From NCBI GenBank assembly GCA_008501585.1, contig QQUN01000007.1, forward strand, positions 1 to 64,000: a stretch of 64,000 nucleotides of DNA. The letters run 5' to 3'. Under the pieces are notes generated by a model that was given only the letters and a program-made list of their open reading frames with translations, was not told the origin of the DNA and made no database searches. This DNA is from Pseudomonadota bacterium (GTDB lineage Bacteria > Pseudomonadota > Gammaproteobacteria > Burkholderiales > Rhodocyclaceae). Of this stretch, positions 14,237-25,118 are shown one piece after another. Position 1 is the first letter of the stretch. Each line of letters opens with the position of its first letter. The translations under genes were made by a program, and so were the position numbers.

Positions 14237-15273
14237 GTTTTGAGCCTCCGGTAGGGCAGACGGATGCACACACTGTAGCGGCCCGCGCTGCGGTCAATGC
14301 GCATATCGGCTTCCAGGTCGAAAAACAGCGACAGCCGCTCGCGGATATTGGCCTGGGCAATATGGTTGCCCTTGTGCGCGCGCGGCGTATCGACCATCGG
14401 ATTGCTGACCTCGATCAGCACCTCGCTGCTTCGCCGCGCCACACGCACCGCGATATCGCCCGGCTGCAGCGACGGTTCAATGCCGTGATAAACGGCGTTC
14501 TCCAGCAAAGGTTGAAGCAACAGCGGCGGCACCAGCGCCTGGGCCGGTTTGCAGCTCAAGTCCCAGTTCACCACCAGTCGGTCTCCCAGTCGCAAGCGTT
14601 CCAGATCGAGATAACGCTCGCACAGGCCGATTTCGCTGTCGAGCGAGACCAGTTCCTTGTGCTCTTTCATCAGCACCCGAAACATGTCTGCCAGTTCTTC
14701 GAGCGCCCGTTCGGCGCGGCACGGATCCTCGCGTATCACGCCCAGCACGGCGTTCAGGCTGTTGAACAGGAAATGCGGACGAATCCGCGCCGTCAGCGCG
14801 TGCAGGCGGGCTTCGGTCAGCGCCGGCGAATACAGGCGCCCCCGGTAATCAAAGTAGCCCATCACCGCGCACGACGCCAAAACACTCCACCCCAGCCAGC
14901 GCCAGAGCGCCACGTCCGCCGGCGCCCCCAGTGGCGGGTAGGCGAACAGGGCGACGACCACGACGAGGATGCCGACCGCCGGCCAGAACCGCCCCGGCGC
15001 CAGCCGCTGCAGCACCGGCTGCACCAGATACAACAGCAGGATGGTAATGAACAGCGGCAGCTCCAGCCACCCGGCCCAGGCCACCAGGGCCGGCACCACC
15101 TCCTCGGCCGAACGGCTGCGCAGCAGCACCACGCCGACAGCCAGCGCATTGACCAGCACGATCACGCGCAGCATGACCCCAATGTTGCGAAAGTCCGGCA
15201 AGGCGCCGTCAATGGCGAGCGCCTTGGGCTTTTGACTTATACTTTGCGTCTTTCCGGGGGACACCACGGCCAT
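14233..15273 (-). CDS. algZ: LytS/AlgZ-type membrane sensor histidine kinase
   Basis: This protein of about 346 residues has four hydrophobic segments in the first 150 residues. A His_kinase domain follows, with the phospho-accepting motif RIRPHFLFNSLNAVLG and an HATPase region beginning VPPLLLQPLLENAVYHG. It pairs with AlgR, with a four-base overlap. The annotated ATG at 15273 is uncertain: family members begin near LPDFRNIGV, so a later start is possible. It is divergent from argH, 94 bases away. Confidence 0.88.
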   Translation of the reverse strand: MAVVSPGKTQSISQKPKALAIDGALPDFRNIGVMLRVIVLVNALAVGVVLLRSRSAEEVVPALVAWAGWLELPLFITILLLYLVQPVLQRLAPGRFWPAVGILVVVVALFAYPPLGAPADVALWRWLGWSVLASCAVMGYFDYRGRLYSPALTEARLHALTARIRPHFLFNSLNAVLGVIREDPCRAERALEELADMFRVLMKEHKELVSLDSEIGLCERYLDLERLRLGDRLVVNWDLSCKPAQALVPPLLLQPLLENAVYHGIEPSLQPGDIAVRVARRSSEVLIEVSNPMVDTPRAHKGNHIAQANIRERLSLFFDLEADMRIDRSAGRYSVCIRLPYRRLKT

Positions 15274-15367
15274 GCGCTCTCACGTGAGATCAGCGGCCGG
15301 CAGGGTCGCCGCCGAACCGGCGGGCAACATCCCATCGAACCACTTTTCATAAAGTATTCCGAGCATT

Positions 15368-16771
<1,404 letters not shown>

Positions 16772-16781
16772 TCGCCCGCCC

Positions 16782-18062
16782 ATGGACCGCATTGGCAAGT
16801 ACGAGATCCGGCAGCTGCTCGGAGAAGGTGCCACCAGTGCGGTCTATCTCGCCTACGACCCCTTCACCCAGCGCGACGTCGCCATCAAGCAGCTCTACCC
16901 GGAAGTCCTCAAGGACCCCGAGCGCGGCCGCCTCTACCGCCACCTGCTGATCAACGAAGCCTCGCTGGCCGGCCGGCTATCGCACCCCCACATCGCCCAG
17001 ATCTACGACGCCACCGTCGAAGAAACCCAGGGCTACGTCGTCATGGAGTATGTGCCCGGCGGCACGCTCGAGCCCTTCTGCCGCCCCGACCGCCTGCTCC
17101 CCTTCGACCGCGTCATCGAAATCGTCTTCAAGGCCACCCGCGCGCTCGACTACGCCTACCACCAGGGCATCACCCACCGCGACATCAAGCCCGCCAACAT
17201 CCTGCTCGAAGCCCCCGACAGCCAGGACATCAAGCTATCCGACTTCGGCGCGGCGCTGTTCAACGCCGCCGACACCACCCAGATCTCCGGCGTCGGCTCA
17301 CCGGCCTACATGTCGCCGCAGCAGGTGCGCGAGATGCCGCTCAACCACCAGACCGACATCTACTCGCTCGGCGTGGTCATGTACCAGCTACTGACCGGCC
17401 GGCTGCCCTTCGAAGCGGCCAACAACTACAGCCTGCTCTACCGCATCGCCCACGAAACACCGCCGGCACCGATCGCCCTGCGCCCCGACATTCCCGCCGA
17501 ACTCGACGCCATCGTCCGCCGCGCGACGCAAAAATCGCTCGACGACCGCTACCAGAGCTGGGTCGAGTTCTCGCACGACCTGGCCCACGCCTTCCGCAAC
17601 CTCAGCCTGGGCAACCGCAAGCGCGCCGTCTCCGATACCCAGAAGTTCGAAACCCTGCGCCGCCTGCCGTTCTTCCGCGACTTCACGGATATCGAAATCT
17701 GGGAGATCGTGCGCTTCTCCGAGTGGCGATTTGCCGAGCCGGGCACCACCTTGCTCAAGGAAGGCGAGCCGGGCGACCACTTCTGCTTCCTGGCCAATGG
17801 CGAAGCCCGCGTCAAGAAGCAGGACCGCCTGCTGCACCTGCTCACCCCCGGCGACTGCTTTGGCGAGATGGCCGTCTTCGCCCCCGGCAACGGCCTGCGC
17901 ACCGCCTCGGTCGAGGCCACCTCGGAGGTGGAGATCATCACCATCCGCGCCCGCGCCCTCCAGCGCGCCTCCGACACCTGCCGCATGCACTTCTACAAAG
18001 CCTTTCTCGAGGTCCTGGCCGGCCGGCTGTCGATGACCAGTGCGCGGGTGGCACACGGCTGA
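16782..18062 (+). CDS. Ser/Thr protein kinase fused to a cyclic-nucleotide-binding domain
   Basis: This 426-residue protein has a bacterial Hanks-type kinase at about residues 7-270: Gly-loop GEGATSAVY (14-22), Lys36 in VAIK, HRDIKPANI with Asp134 and Asn139, and DFG at 154-156. A C-terminal cNMP domain spans about 293-415. Its phosphate-binding cassette FGEMAVFAPGNGLRTAS keeps Glu362 and Arg373, the residues that bind cyclic nucleotide phosphate. There is no transmembrane helix, so it is probably cytosolic. The domain order suggests cAMP or cGMP tunes the kinase, which is inference. The usual SPE is SPQ. It follows argH by 10 bases. Confidence 0.9.
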   Translation: MDRIGKYEIRQLLGEGATSAVYLAYDPFTQRDVAIKQLYPEVLKDPERGRLYRHLLINEASLAGRLSHPHIAQIYDATVEETQGYVVMEYVPGGTLEPFCRPDRLLPFDRVIEIVFKATRALDYAYHQGITHRDIKPANILLEAPDSQDIKLSDFGAALFNAADTTQISGVGSPAYMSPQQVREMPLNHQTDIYSLGVVMYQLLTGRLPFEAANNYSLLYRIAHETPPAPIALRPDIPAELDAIVRRATQKSLDDRYQSWVEFSHDLAHAFRNLSLGNRKRAVSDTQKFETLRRLPFFRDFTDIEIWEIVRFSEWRFAEPGTTLLKEGEPGDHFCFLANGEARVKKQDRLLHLLTPGDCFGEMAVFAPGNGLRTASVEATSEVEIITIRARALQRASDTCRMHFYKAFLEVLAGRLSMTSARVAHG

Positions 18063-18344
18063 CGCCGCCGTCCGGTGAGATTCGTCACGCCGCGACCTGG
18101 GCCCAACAGAAACGCCGATGCCGTGCTGCTACCATGAAGCGTATGGCGATCAACCGCCCCGGCATGTCGACACTTTTTACACCAACGCCCAGCCGGGACC
18201 GCAACAAAAGCACAATTGCTTTCAGATCAACAACCTACGCCAGCAAATAACGCTGGCTCGGAATTTGCTATTGAAGATACAAGCTCATGGTCGCTCTGCT
18301 GCATCGCTCGGCTTCACGACATGGATGCACTCAATGGAACCAGC
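18063..18344. other. 282-base non-coding gap before the HPr-rel-A-like cassette
   Basis: I see no gene here. Base composition drops in GC from about 18170 to 18300 compared with the flanks, as expected of a promoter region or an acquired junction. An in-frame extension of the next gene starts at 18216, but it has no signal peptide and no ribosome site. Confidence 0.5.
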
Positions 18345-19049
18345 ATGAAAAATCTCGACAACACCACCCACGACGATCCCACGCCTGATCTTGCGCAAAC
18401 AGCACTGCGGAAGCGGCGGCGCATTCTGGGCGCAGCCGCTGGCGGCATGGGCGTCCTGCTCTCCGTCCAGGCCAGAACGGCGCTCGGCACCGGGGTCTGC
18501 AAAAGCCCGTCGGCAATGATCAGCGGCAACACCAGCCCACGCCCCGGCGACCCTCAGGCATGCTCGGGCGGCCGCTCTCCGGGCTTCTGGAAGCAGCCGC
18601 AGAAGTTCCAGTACTGGAGCGGCGCCGGCGCCACACCGCCGACCTTCAACGTGCCCGTCGAAGCTTGCGCCTCCGGTCTCGGCAACATCGGCAAGAGCAA
18701 TATTCAAACGCCGGGCACCCTCGTCAGCACCGTGCTTCCGGGCGCAAATGTCTCGGCCAGCACGGGCATCTGGGAGGTACTGGCCTTTCCCACCAGCTTT
18801 ACCGCGGGGCAACTGATGCGCCACCTGATCGCCGCGTGGCTCAATGCTGGCACCTTCCCCGACTATCCGCTCACGCGCAACCAGATCCTCGACATGTGGA
18901 ACGCAGTGTCGATCGGCGGGCTGTATTGCCCCTCGAACATGAGTTGCGGCACCAACGGCATGAGTGCCGACGATGTCGTTGCCTACATCGAGGGCATGTA
19001 CGACATCAATGCCGAGCTCGAACAGGACATCTGCAAGAAAAATCCCTGA
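18345..19049 (+). CDS. Exported Cys-containing protein with SPGFWK motif (possible cassette substrate)
   Basis: This 234-residue protein is not a named family to me. The N-terminus has an Arg-rich Tat-like signal (RKRRRILGAAAGGMG, about residues 22-36) followed by a hydrophobic stretch and a likely cleavage after SVQARTA. The mature part has six cysteines and CSGGRSPGFWKQPQ (about 73-86), resembling the PGYWK motifs seen in various secreted bacterial proteins. The ATG at 18345 has GGA 6 bases upstream; ATGs at 18321 or 18216 are possible but would bury the signal. It precedes the PqqD-like gene by 21 bases, which suggests it is the protein that the cassette handles (inference). Confidence 0.75.
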   Translation: MKNLDNTTHDDPTPDLAQTALRKRRRILGAAAGGMGVLLSVQARTALGTGVCKSPSAMISGNTSPRPGDPQACSGGRSPGFWKQPQKFQYWSGAGATPPTFNVPVEACASGLGNIGKSNIQTPGTLVSTVLPGANVSASTGIWEVLAFPTSFTAGQLMRHLIAAWLNAGTFPDYPLTRNQILDMWNAVSIGGLYCPSNMSCGTNGMSADDVVAYIEGMYDINAELEQDICKKNP

Positions 19050-19070
19050 TCTGCGCTGAGGACGCCCGCT

Positions 19071-19343
19071 GTGACCTGCATTTCCGTGCGCCCGGCGGAT
19101 GGGCGTTTTCTCGTACTGTCGCCCGTGTGGCCAGGCGAGGACGCCTCCGTCCTGTTCGACCGCAATTCAGGCGATTACTGGGTGATCACCCCCCCGGCGA
19201 GAGCCTTGGTCCAACACCTCGTCGACGCCGCCCGCCCCTTGCCCATGGCGGAACTCCAGAAGCACGCCACGCCACCTGACAGCCCGAACACATCACTGAT
19301 GATTGAGGAACTTTCCGCACTTGGCATTTTGGCAATGGGATAG
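19071..19343 (+). CDS. PqqD-like protein of HPr-rel-A type system
   Basis: This 90-residue protein fits small PqqD-like chaperones, which in RiPP pathways bind a peptide and present it to a modifying enzyme. The family-like core is DASVLFDRNSGDYWVITPPARALVQHL, followed by a helical segment ending in LIEELSALGIL-type residues (MIEELSALGIL). The start is GTG with GAGGA at 19058-19062, 8 bases upstream. Position directly before an HprK-like gene matches what I recall of the HPr-rel-A system family definitions; the name is from memory. Confidence 0.75.
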   Translation: MTCISVRPADGRFLVLSPVWPGEDASVLFDRNSGDYWVITPPARALVQHLVDAARPLPMAELQKHATPPDSPNTSLMIEELSALGILAMG

Positions 19344-19378
19344 TATCCAATGCCAAGTTGGCCCAGCCGGAGTCGCGC

Positions 19379-20239
19379 GTGTTCGATACCACGCTGAGAA
19401 TCGCCCCATTCGTCATTCGGGTACGCTCCCCCTTTGCAAGCGTCGTCGAACACCTCGAATTCTTTTACCGCGACTGCGAAAAGCCCCGCGACGCCTTCGT
19501 CGATTTCGACATCCGCCTGCTGCCTGGCCAGGGGCTCCATCGCCTGTGGCGACCACAGGCGCGCTTCCTGGTCGACGACCAGAACCCGTTTCTTCCCCTG
19601 CCCGCCAACCAGGCCGCCCCGATGTTTGAATGGGGCCTGAACTGGACGATTGCCAGCCGCTCGCTCGGCTACGTCGTATTCCATGCTGCCGTGCTGGAAA
19701 AGGCGGGCAACGCGATCATTCTTCCCGGCTTTCCGGGCGCCGGAAAAAGCACGCTTTGCGCCGCACTCAGCCATCTGCGCGGCTGGCGGCTGCTGTCCGA
19801 CGAACTGGCCATTCTCGACCCGGCAACCGGCGCCCTGATCGCCAACCCGCGGCCGATCAGCCTCAAGAACGCATCGATCGACATCGTCACCCGTTTCCCC
19901 GGCACCCGCGTCGGCCGACAGTATCTGGATACACGCAAAGGGACCGTCGCCCACGCGGCGCCCACGCGGGATGCCATCGAACGTGCCGATCAAAGCGCCC
20001 AGCCGCGGTGGCTGATTTTTCCGCAGTTCTCCCCCGAGCCGGGCCGCCAGGTGACCCCTGTCAGCCATGCCGAGGCCTTCGCACTGATCGGCGAACAATC
20101 CTTCAACCAGGAGCGCATGGGCGAGCTCGGCTTTCGCGCACTGTGCGCCCTGCTCGACCGCGTCGATTGCCACCAGATCGAATACAGCTCAACGGAAGAC
20201 GCACTGGATCTCGTGGCACAAGTCACACAACAGGACTGA
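19379..20239 (+). CDS. HprK-related kinase A
   Basis: This protein of about 286 residues resembles the C-terminal P-loop kinase of HPr kinase. It has His102 in FHAAVL, a Walker A GFPGAGKST (about 117-125) and RLLSDELAIL, a Walker-B-like acidic motif. HprK phosphorylates a Ser on HPr by this fold; the target here is unknown, and there is no HPr gene in the window. I prefer GTG 19379 because GGAG lies 6 bases upstream; TTG 19358 is the alternative. It lies between PqqD-like and nucleotidyltransferase genes with small gaps. Confidence 0.8.
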   Translation: MFDTTLRIAPFVIRVRSPFASVVEHLEFFYRDCEKPRDAFVDFDIRLLPGQGLHRLWRPQARFLVDDQNPFLPLPANQAAPMFEWGLNWTIASRSLGYVVFHAAVLEKAGNAIILPGFPGAGKSTLCAALSHLRGWRLLSDELAILDPATGALIANPRPISLKNASIDIVTRFPGTRVGRQYLDTRKGTVAHAAPTRDAIERADQSAQPRWLIFPQFSPEPGRQVTPVSHAEAFALIGEQSFNQERMGELGFRALCALLDRVDCHQIEYSSTEDALDLVAQVTQQD

Positions 20240-20243
20240 GCAC

Positions 20244-21338
20244 ATGGATCGCGTCACGCTCCTCGACCTGATGCAGCACCCGCAACGCACCGCCGCGCTC
20301 ACGCCGTCGCTCTGGAGCGATCTCATCGCCACCGCCCGCAATGCCAACCTGCTCGGCAAGCTGGCGCACCGGCTGCGCGAGGCTGGCGTCAGCGTCCCGG
20401 CGGGCCCGATGCGCCATCTGGACGGTGCGCGCCTGCTGAGCGAGCGCCAGCATCATTCGGTCGCCTGGGAAGCGCAGTGCATCGATGCCGCGCTAGCGCA
20501 CACCGGCGAGCCCATCGTCCTGCTCAAGGGCTCCGCCTATGTGTTGTCCGGCAAGGCCGCGGGTGTCGGACGCCTCTTTGGCGACGTCGACGTTCTGGTC
20601 CCGCCACACAGCCTCGGCAAGGTCGAGGTCCGCCTGATGATCGGCGGCTGGACCCAGATGAAATCCGACGAGTACGACCAGCGCTACTACCGGGAATGGA
20701 TGCACGAGCTGCCCCCGATGGTCCACGTTCGTCGCGGCACGGTCATCGACGTTCACCACACCATCCTGCCATTGACCGCACGCCATCATCCCGATGCCGA
20801 GGCCATCATTGCGTGCTCGACCCCCCTGCCCGGCTATCGCTCGCTCCGCATCCCCTGCGACGAAGACCTGATCATCCACAGCATGTGTCACCTGGCCCAC
20901 GAAGGCGAACTGCACAATGCGCTGCGCGATCTCGACGACATCGACTCGCTGCTTCGCGAGCATACGGTCGCACCGGCGTTCTGGGACCGGCTTGGCGCGC
21001 GTGCCGAGCACCATGATCTCGCCATGCCGGTGGCACTGTGTCTGGCACTGGTCCGGCGCTTCTTCGACACCCCGGTGCCTGATTCGCTGATTGCACGGCT
21101 CGCCAGCGGCAACGCCCGTGCACTGGAACGGCTCGCGCAACGCTACGACACCGCCATTGCCCCTCACCCGGAAGGGCGCCCCCCGCTTCGGAGCCTTGCT
21201 GCCCAGCTGCTCATCTACATCCGGTCGCACTGGCTGCGCATGCCGCCACAGTTGCTGGTGCGCCATCTGTCACGCAAAGCCTGGCAACGCCTTCTCCCCG
21301 ACGCCAGTGCCGCCGGAAAAAACGAACAGGGGGCTTGA
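20244..21338 (+). CDS. Nucleotidyltransferase-family protein of the HPr-rel-A-like cassette
   Basis: This 364-residue protein matches the NTP_transf_5-type family. The motif LLKGSAYVLSG is followed by GRLFGDVDVLVP (Asp114 and Asp116), the metal-binding DxD of nucleotidyltransferases, and HELPPMVHVRRGTVIDVHHT. A helical C-terminal half follows. Substrate unknown. ATG is 4 bases after the HprK-like stop, so the genes are cotranscribed. The stop codon lies inside the following terminator hairpin. Confidence 0.8.
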   Translation: MDRVTLLDLMQHPQRTAALTPSLWSDLIATARNANLLGKLAHRLREAGVSVPAGPMRHLDGARLLSERQHHSVAWEAQCIDAALAHTGEPIVLLKGSAYVLSGKAAGVGRLFGDVDVLVPPHSLGKVEVRLMIGGWTQMKSDEYDQRYYREWMHELPPMVHVRRGTVIDVHHTILPLTARHHPDAEAIIACSTPLPGYRSLRIPCDEDLIIHSMCHLAHEGELHNALRDLDDIDSLLREHTVAPAFWDRLGARAEHHDLAMPVALCLALVRRFFDTPVPDSLIARLASGNARALERLAQRYDTAIAPHPEGRPPLRSLAAQLLIYIRSHWLRMPPQLLVRHLSRKAWQRLLPDASAAGKNEQGA

Positions 21339-21349
21339 AGCCCCCTGTT
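21325..21349. terminator. Bidirectional terminator, nucleotidyltransferase/grxD
   Basis: A GC-rich stem AACAGGGGGC paired with GCCCCCTGTT-type bases (21325-21335 with 21339-21349) has A/T flanks on both sides. It overlaps the TGA of the nucleotidyltransferase gene and ends the convergent grxD transcript. Confidence 0.8.
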
Positions 21350-21375
21350 TGTTCTTGCCGTTCTGTGCTGCGCGC

Positions 21376-21705
21376 TCAGGCGTCCTGACCCAGGCCGGCC
21401 GACTTCAGCATCTCCTGCAGCTCGCCGCTTTCATACATCTCGCGAAGAATGTCGCAACCGCCGACGAATTCACCGTTGATGTACAGCTGCGGGATGGTCG
21501 GCCAGTTGGCGTATTCCTTGATGCCCTGGCGGATCTGCTCGTCGGCCAGCACGTTGACCGAGGCGTAGTTCTGCAGGCCACAGAGCTTGAGAATCTGCGC
21601 GACCGTCGCGGAGAAGCCGCACTGCGGGAACTGCGGCGTGCCCTTCATGTACAGCACGACGGGGTTAGAGGTGACTTGCTCGCGGATCAGGTCTTGGACG
21701 CTCAT
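21376..21705 (-). CDS. grxD: Monothiol glutaredoxin Grx4
   Basis: This 109-residue monothiol glutaredoxin carries the CGFS active site (in [13 protein letters not shown]) and [19 protein letters not shown], the glutathione-binding region. Such proteins carry [2Fe-2S] clusters for iron-sulfur assembly. The start at 21705 gives the normal length. It lies 40 bases after prmC in the same orientation, a common prfA-prmC-grxD order. Confidence 0.95.
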   Translation of the reverse strand: MSVQDLIREQVTSNPVVLYMKGTPQFPQCGFSATVAQILKLCGLQNYASVNVLADEQIRQGIKEYANWPTIPQLYINGEFVGGCDILREMYESGELQEMLKSAGLGQDA

Positions 21706-21745
21706 GGTAGCTGCTCGAATAGTTGAGTTAATAAGTCGGGAAATT

Positions 21746-22591
21746 CTAGGCTTCGTCTGCAGCAGCGTCAAGCCAGCCACCGGAGACACGCAGGATGCCG
21801 GCCAGGTCGGGCCAGCTGCGCACGCGACAGAAGCCGGCGTGGGACAAGATCGCTTGCACCGCGTCGGACTGATCGTAGCCGTGTTCGATGAGGATGCAGC
21901 CGCCGCGGCGCAGATAACGGGGTGCGTCACAGGCAATCCGGCGGATGTCGTCGAGGCCGTCGGCGCCGGCGGCCAGCGCGCTCGCGGGTTCAAAGCGCAC
22001 ATCGCCCTCGCTCAGGTGCGGATCGACCTCGGCCACATAGGGCGGGTTCGACACGATGAGGTCGAAGCGTGCCGCCGCGGGCAGCGCGCCGAACCAGTCG
22101 CTTTCGAGGAAGCTCACGGCCGCCCCCAGCCGCTGCGCATTACGCTTGGCCACGGCCAGAGCGGCCGACGAACGGTCGACCGCCGTCACCGCGGCCTGTG
22201 GCCAGCAAAGCGCCAGGGTAACGGCCAGCGCGCCGCTGCCCGTCCCGAGGTCCAGGATGGCGGCGGGGGGCAGGCCAAAGGCCTCGCGCGCGATCTCGAC
22301 GATCCCCTCGGTTTCCGGGCGCGGGATCAGCACGGCGGGCGAGACATCAAACTGCCGGCCGTAGAATTCACGGGTGCCGATCAGGTAGGCCACCGGCTCA
22401 CCCGCCTCGCGGCGTGTCAGCCAGTCGGAAAAGCGCTGCTGCTCGGCTGCGGTCAACGCCGCTTCGGGATGGGCGATGAGAAAACTGGCCGGACGGCCGA
22501 TGACCTCGGCGAGCAGGATGCGGGCATCAACCCGGTCGATGCGGCCACGGCAGGCCGCCAGCGCAGCGCCGACCGTGTCAATGGGCGTCAT
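21746..22591 (-). CDS. prmC: Release factor glutamine methyltransferase
   Basis: This 281-residue SAM-dependent enzyme N5-methylates the Gln of the GGQ motif of release factors. It has the SAM-binding [15 protein letters not shown] and the glutamine-binding NPPYVAE motif. It overlaps the end of prfA by 14 bases, so translation is coupled to its own substrate gene. Confidence 0.96.
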   Translation of the reverse strand: MTPIDTVGAALAACRGRIDRVDARILLAEVIGRPASFLIAHPEAALTAAEQQRFSDWLTRREAGEPVAYLIGTREFYGRQFDVSPAVLIPRPETEGIVEIAREAFGLPPAAILDLGTGSGALAVTLALCWPQAAVTAVDRSSAALAVAKRNAQRLGAAVSFLESDWFGALPAAARFDLIVSNPPYVAEVDPHLSEGDVRFEPASALAAGADGLDDIRRIACDAPRYLRRGGCILIEHGYDQSDAVQAILSHAGFCRVRSWPDLAGILRVSGGWLDAAADEA

Positions 22592-23663
22592 CGGCCAGGG
22601 CGGCGAGCTGGTCGGCCTGGTGCTCGGCGGTCAGCGCGTCGATGATCTCGTCCAGCGCGCCCTCGAGCACCGCATCCAGCTTGTAGAGGGTCAGGTTGAT
22701 GCGGTGGTCGGTCACCCGCCCCTGCGGAAAGTTGTAGGTGCGGATGCGCTCGGAGCGGTCGCCGCTGCCGACCAGGCTCTTGCGCGTGGCCGCCTCGGCG
22801 TCGCGCTGGGCGCGTTGTTGCACATCGCGGATGCGCGCCGCCAGCACCGACATGGCCTGGGCCTTGTTGCGGTGCTGCGAGCGATCGTCCTGGCATTCGA
22901 CCACGATGCCGGTGGGCAGGTGGGTAATGCGTACTGCCGAATCGGTCTTGTTGATGTGCTGGCCGCCGGCGCCGCTGGCCCGATAGGTGTCGATGCGCAG
23001 ATCGGCCGGGTTGAGCGACACCTCCTCCAGCTCGTCGGCCTCGGGCATCACCGCCACGGTGCAGGCCGAGGTGTGGATGCGGCCCTGGGTTTCGGTCACC
23101 GGCACCCGCTGCACCCGGTGGCCACCCGACTCGAACTTGAGCCGGGCATAGGCGCCGTCGCCGACGATGCGCACCACGGCTTCCTTGACGCCGCCAAGCT
23201 CGGACTCGGACAGCGACACCGTCTCGGTCTTCCAGCGGCGGGATTCGGCATAGCGCAGATACATGCGCAGCAAGTCGTTGGCAAACAGCGCCGCCTCGTC
23301 CCCGCCGGTGCCGGCGCGCACCTCGAGAAACAGGTTGCGCCGGTCGTCCGGGTCCTTGGGCAGCAAGGCGGTCTGCAGCGTCTTCTCGAGCGAGACCAGC
23401 CGCTGGTCGCAGTCCTCGATCTCCTCGCGCGCCAGCGCCGCCATCTCCGGATCGCCCAGCATCTCGCGGGCGGCCTTGGCGTCGTCCTCGGCCTGGCGGT
23501 AGTCGGCGTAGGCGAGCACGGCCGGCTCAAGCTCGGCGCGCTCCTGGCCGAGGCGGCGCAGCGCAGCGCCGTCGAGCGGTGCGGCGCCGTCCGACATCTG
23601 GCGGTCGATCTCCTCCAGGCGGACGGCAAGTTGCTCGAGTTTTTCGCGGATGGATGGTTTCAT
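22578..23663 (-). CDS. prfA: Peptide chain release factor 1
   Basis: This 361-residue RF1 recognises UAA and UAG stops. It has the GGQ loop ([15 protein letters not shown]) needed for peptidyl-tRNA hydrolysis and [18 protein letters not shown], containing the codon-recognising PxT region. Length is normal. Gene order hemA-prfA-prmC is conserved widely in proteobacteria. Confidence 0.97.
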   Translation of the reverse strand: MKPSIREKLEQLAVRLEEIDRQMSDGAAPLDGAALRRLGQERAELEPAVLAYADYRQAEDDAKAAREMLGDPEMAALAREEIEDCDQRLVSLEKTLQTALLPKDPDDRRNLFLEVRAGTGGDEAALFANDLLRMYLRYAESRRWKTETVSLSESELGGVKEAVVRIVGDGAYARLKFESGGHRVQRVPVTETQGRIHTSACTVAVMPEADELEEVSLNPADLRIDTYRASGAGGQHINKTDSAVRITHLPTGIVVECQDDRSQHRNKAQAMSVLAARIRDVQQRAQRDAEAATRKSLVGSGDRSERIRTYNFPQGRVTDHRINLTLYKLDAVLEGALDEIIDALTAEHQADQLAALADDAH

Positions 23664-23707
23664 GGCAGTCCGTTGCGCACCGGGCGGCGCAACGCTAAAG
23701 AATCAGG

Positions 23708-24964
23708 CTAGTGGCGGTCGCTGCGATCGAGCTGGAACAGCGTGCTGACCACGCGGCCGGCTTCGACCAGCGCCTCGCCCTCCGCCTGGTTGAGGTAGCG
23801 CGACGGCCCGTGAATGAGCTTGTTGGTAATGCCCTGGCTCAGCGCCTCGAGCACCTTCTGCGGGTCGTCGCCCTTGGCCAGCCGCTTGGCGGCCCGCATC
23901 AGCTCCTGCTGGCGGACGCGCTCGGCCTCTTCACGCAGCGCACGAATCACCGGCACGGCCTCGCGCCCTTCCATCCAGGCGAAGAAGCCACGCACCCGCT
24001 CTTCGATGATCGACTCGGCCTCGACCACCGCCGACTGCCGCGTCTCCTTGCCCGAGGCAACCAGTTGGGCGAGGTCATCGACGGTGTACAGGAAGACGTC
24101 GTCCAGGTCGCCGATCTCGCGTTCGATATCGCGCGGCACGGCCAGATCGACCATCACCATCGGGCGATGGCGCCGCGCCTTGAGCGCACGCTCGACCATG
24201 CCCAGGCCGATGATCGGCAGCGGCGCTGCCGTACAGGAGACGATCACGTCGTACTGCGACATCACATCGCCGATCAGGTCGAGGCGCAAGGTGTCGCCGC
24301 CGAAACGCTCCGCCAGCCCCTGGGCGCGGGCCTCGGTGCGGTTGGCGATGGTCAGCCGCCGCGGCTTGGTGCCAGCAAAGTGCGCCGCACACAACTCGAT
24401 CATTTCACCTGCGCCGATGAACAGCACCCGCTGGTCCGACATGCGTTCAAAAATACGCTCGGCCAGATGCACCGAGGCCGCCGCCATCGACACCACATTG
24501 GCGCCGATCGCCGTCGACGAGCGCACCTCCTTGGCGACCGAGAAGGTCCGCTGGAACAGCTGGTGCAAGGTGGTACCCAGCGTGCCGGCAGCTTCAGCGT
24601 GGCGCACGGCGTCCTTCACCTGGCCGAGGATCTGCGGCTCGCCCAGCACCATCGAGTCAAGCCCGCTGGCCACGCGGAACACATGACGCACCGCGTCCTG
24701 CGCCGGGAAGGTATAGAGATACGGCGCCACATCGGCCAGCGGCAGGTTGTGGTAACGCGCCAGCCAGTCGGCGGCGAACTCCGGCGCCTCGGTCGAGAAG
24801 TAGACCTCGGTCCGGTTGCAGGTCGACAAAATGGCGGCCTCCTGCACCTGCGCCGCGGTCAGATCCTTGAGCGCGCCCAGCAGACGCTCAGGCTGAAACG
24901 ACACGCGCTCTCGAATGGCGAGCGGTGCCGTGTGGTGGTTCAAGCCAAGGGCAAAAAGAGGCAT
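23708..24964 (-). CDS. hemA: Glutamyl-tRNA reductase
   Basis: This 418-residue NADPH enzyme makes glutamate-1-semialdehyde, the first committed step of C5 heme synthesis. It shows [17 protein letters not shown], the catalytic Cys in [12 protein letters not shown], and [16 protein letters not shown] for the NADPH domain. It heads the hemA-prfA-prmC-grxD series. The other heme genes are 14 kb away on the same strand. Confidence 0.97.
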   Translation of the reverse strand: MPLFALGLNHHTAPLAIRERVSFQPERLLGALKDLTAAQVQEAAILSTCNRTEVYFSTEAPEFAADWLARYHNLPLADVAPYLYTFPAQDAVRHVFRVASGLDSMVLGEPQILGQVKDAVRHAEAAGTLGTTLHQLFQRTFSVAKEVRSSTAIGANVVSMAAASVHLAERIFERMSDQRVLFIGAGEMIELCAAHFAGTKPRRLTIANRTEARAQGLAERFGGDTLRLDLIGDVMSQYDVIVSCTAAPLPIIGLGMVERALKARRHRPMVMVDLAVPRDIEREIGDLDDVFLYTVDDLAQLVASGKETRQSAVVEAESIIEERVRGFFAWMEGREAVPVIRALREEAERVRQQELMRAAKRLAKGDDPQKVLEALSQGITNKLIHGPSRYLNQAEGEALVEAGRVVSTLFQLDRSDRH

Positions 24965-24996
24965 GCAGCGGTTGGTCTGGGGCGAACAGAGCGCGA

Positions 24997-25002
24997 ATTA
25001 TA
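24997..25002 (-). promoter_or_regulatory. Candidate -10 box of hemA
   Basis: A perfect TATAAT (minus strand) lies about 33-38 bases upstream of the hemA ATG. No good -35 is visible at 16-18 bases, so the promoter may need an activator or be weak. Confidence 0.45.
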
Positions 25003-25082
25003 TCACCCGGCCCTGCCCCCAAAGCTTGAGCATTGTCAGCCCGACGCGCCACGCAGGGCGCCGCGCAACGACAGGAAAAAAG

Positions 25083-25113
25083 AAAAACGCCGACCCATCG
25101 GATCGGCGTTTTT
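25083..25113. terminator. Intrinsic terminator of tRNA-Phe
   Basis: An 11-bp stem (25083-25093 with 25103-25113) carries an AAAAACGCCGA arm and ends in a T-run on the minus strand. It sits 6 bases beyond the tRNA 3' end. Confidence 0.85.
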
Positions 25114-25118
25114 TGTTT

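Noticed and set aside
18216..18344. Upstream start of the exported cassette protein
   Set aside because: It would place about 43 residues before the Tat-like signal, and no ribosome site was seen.
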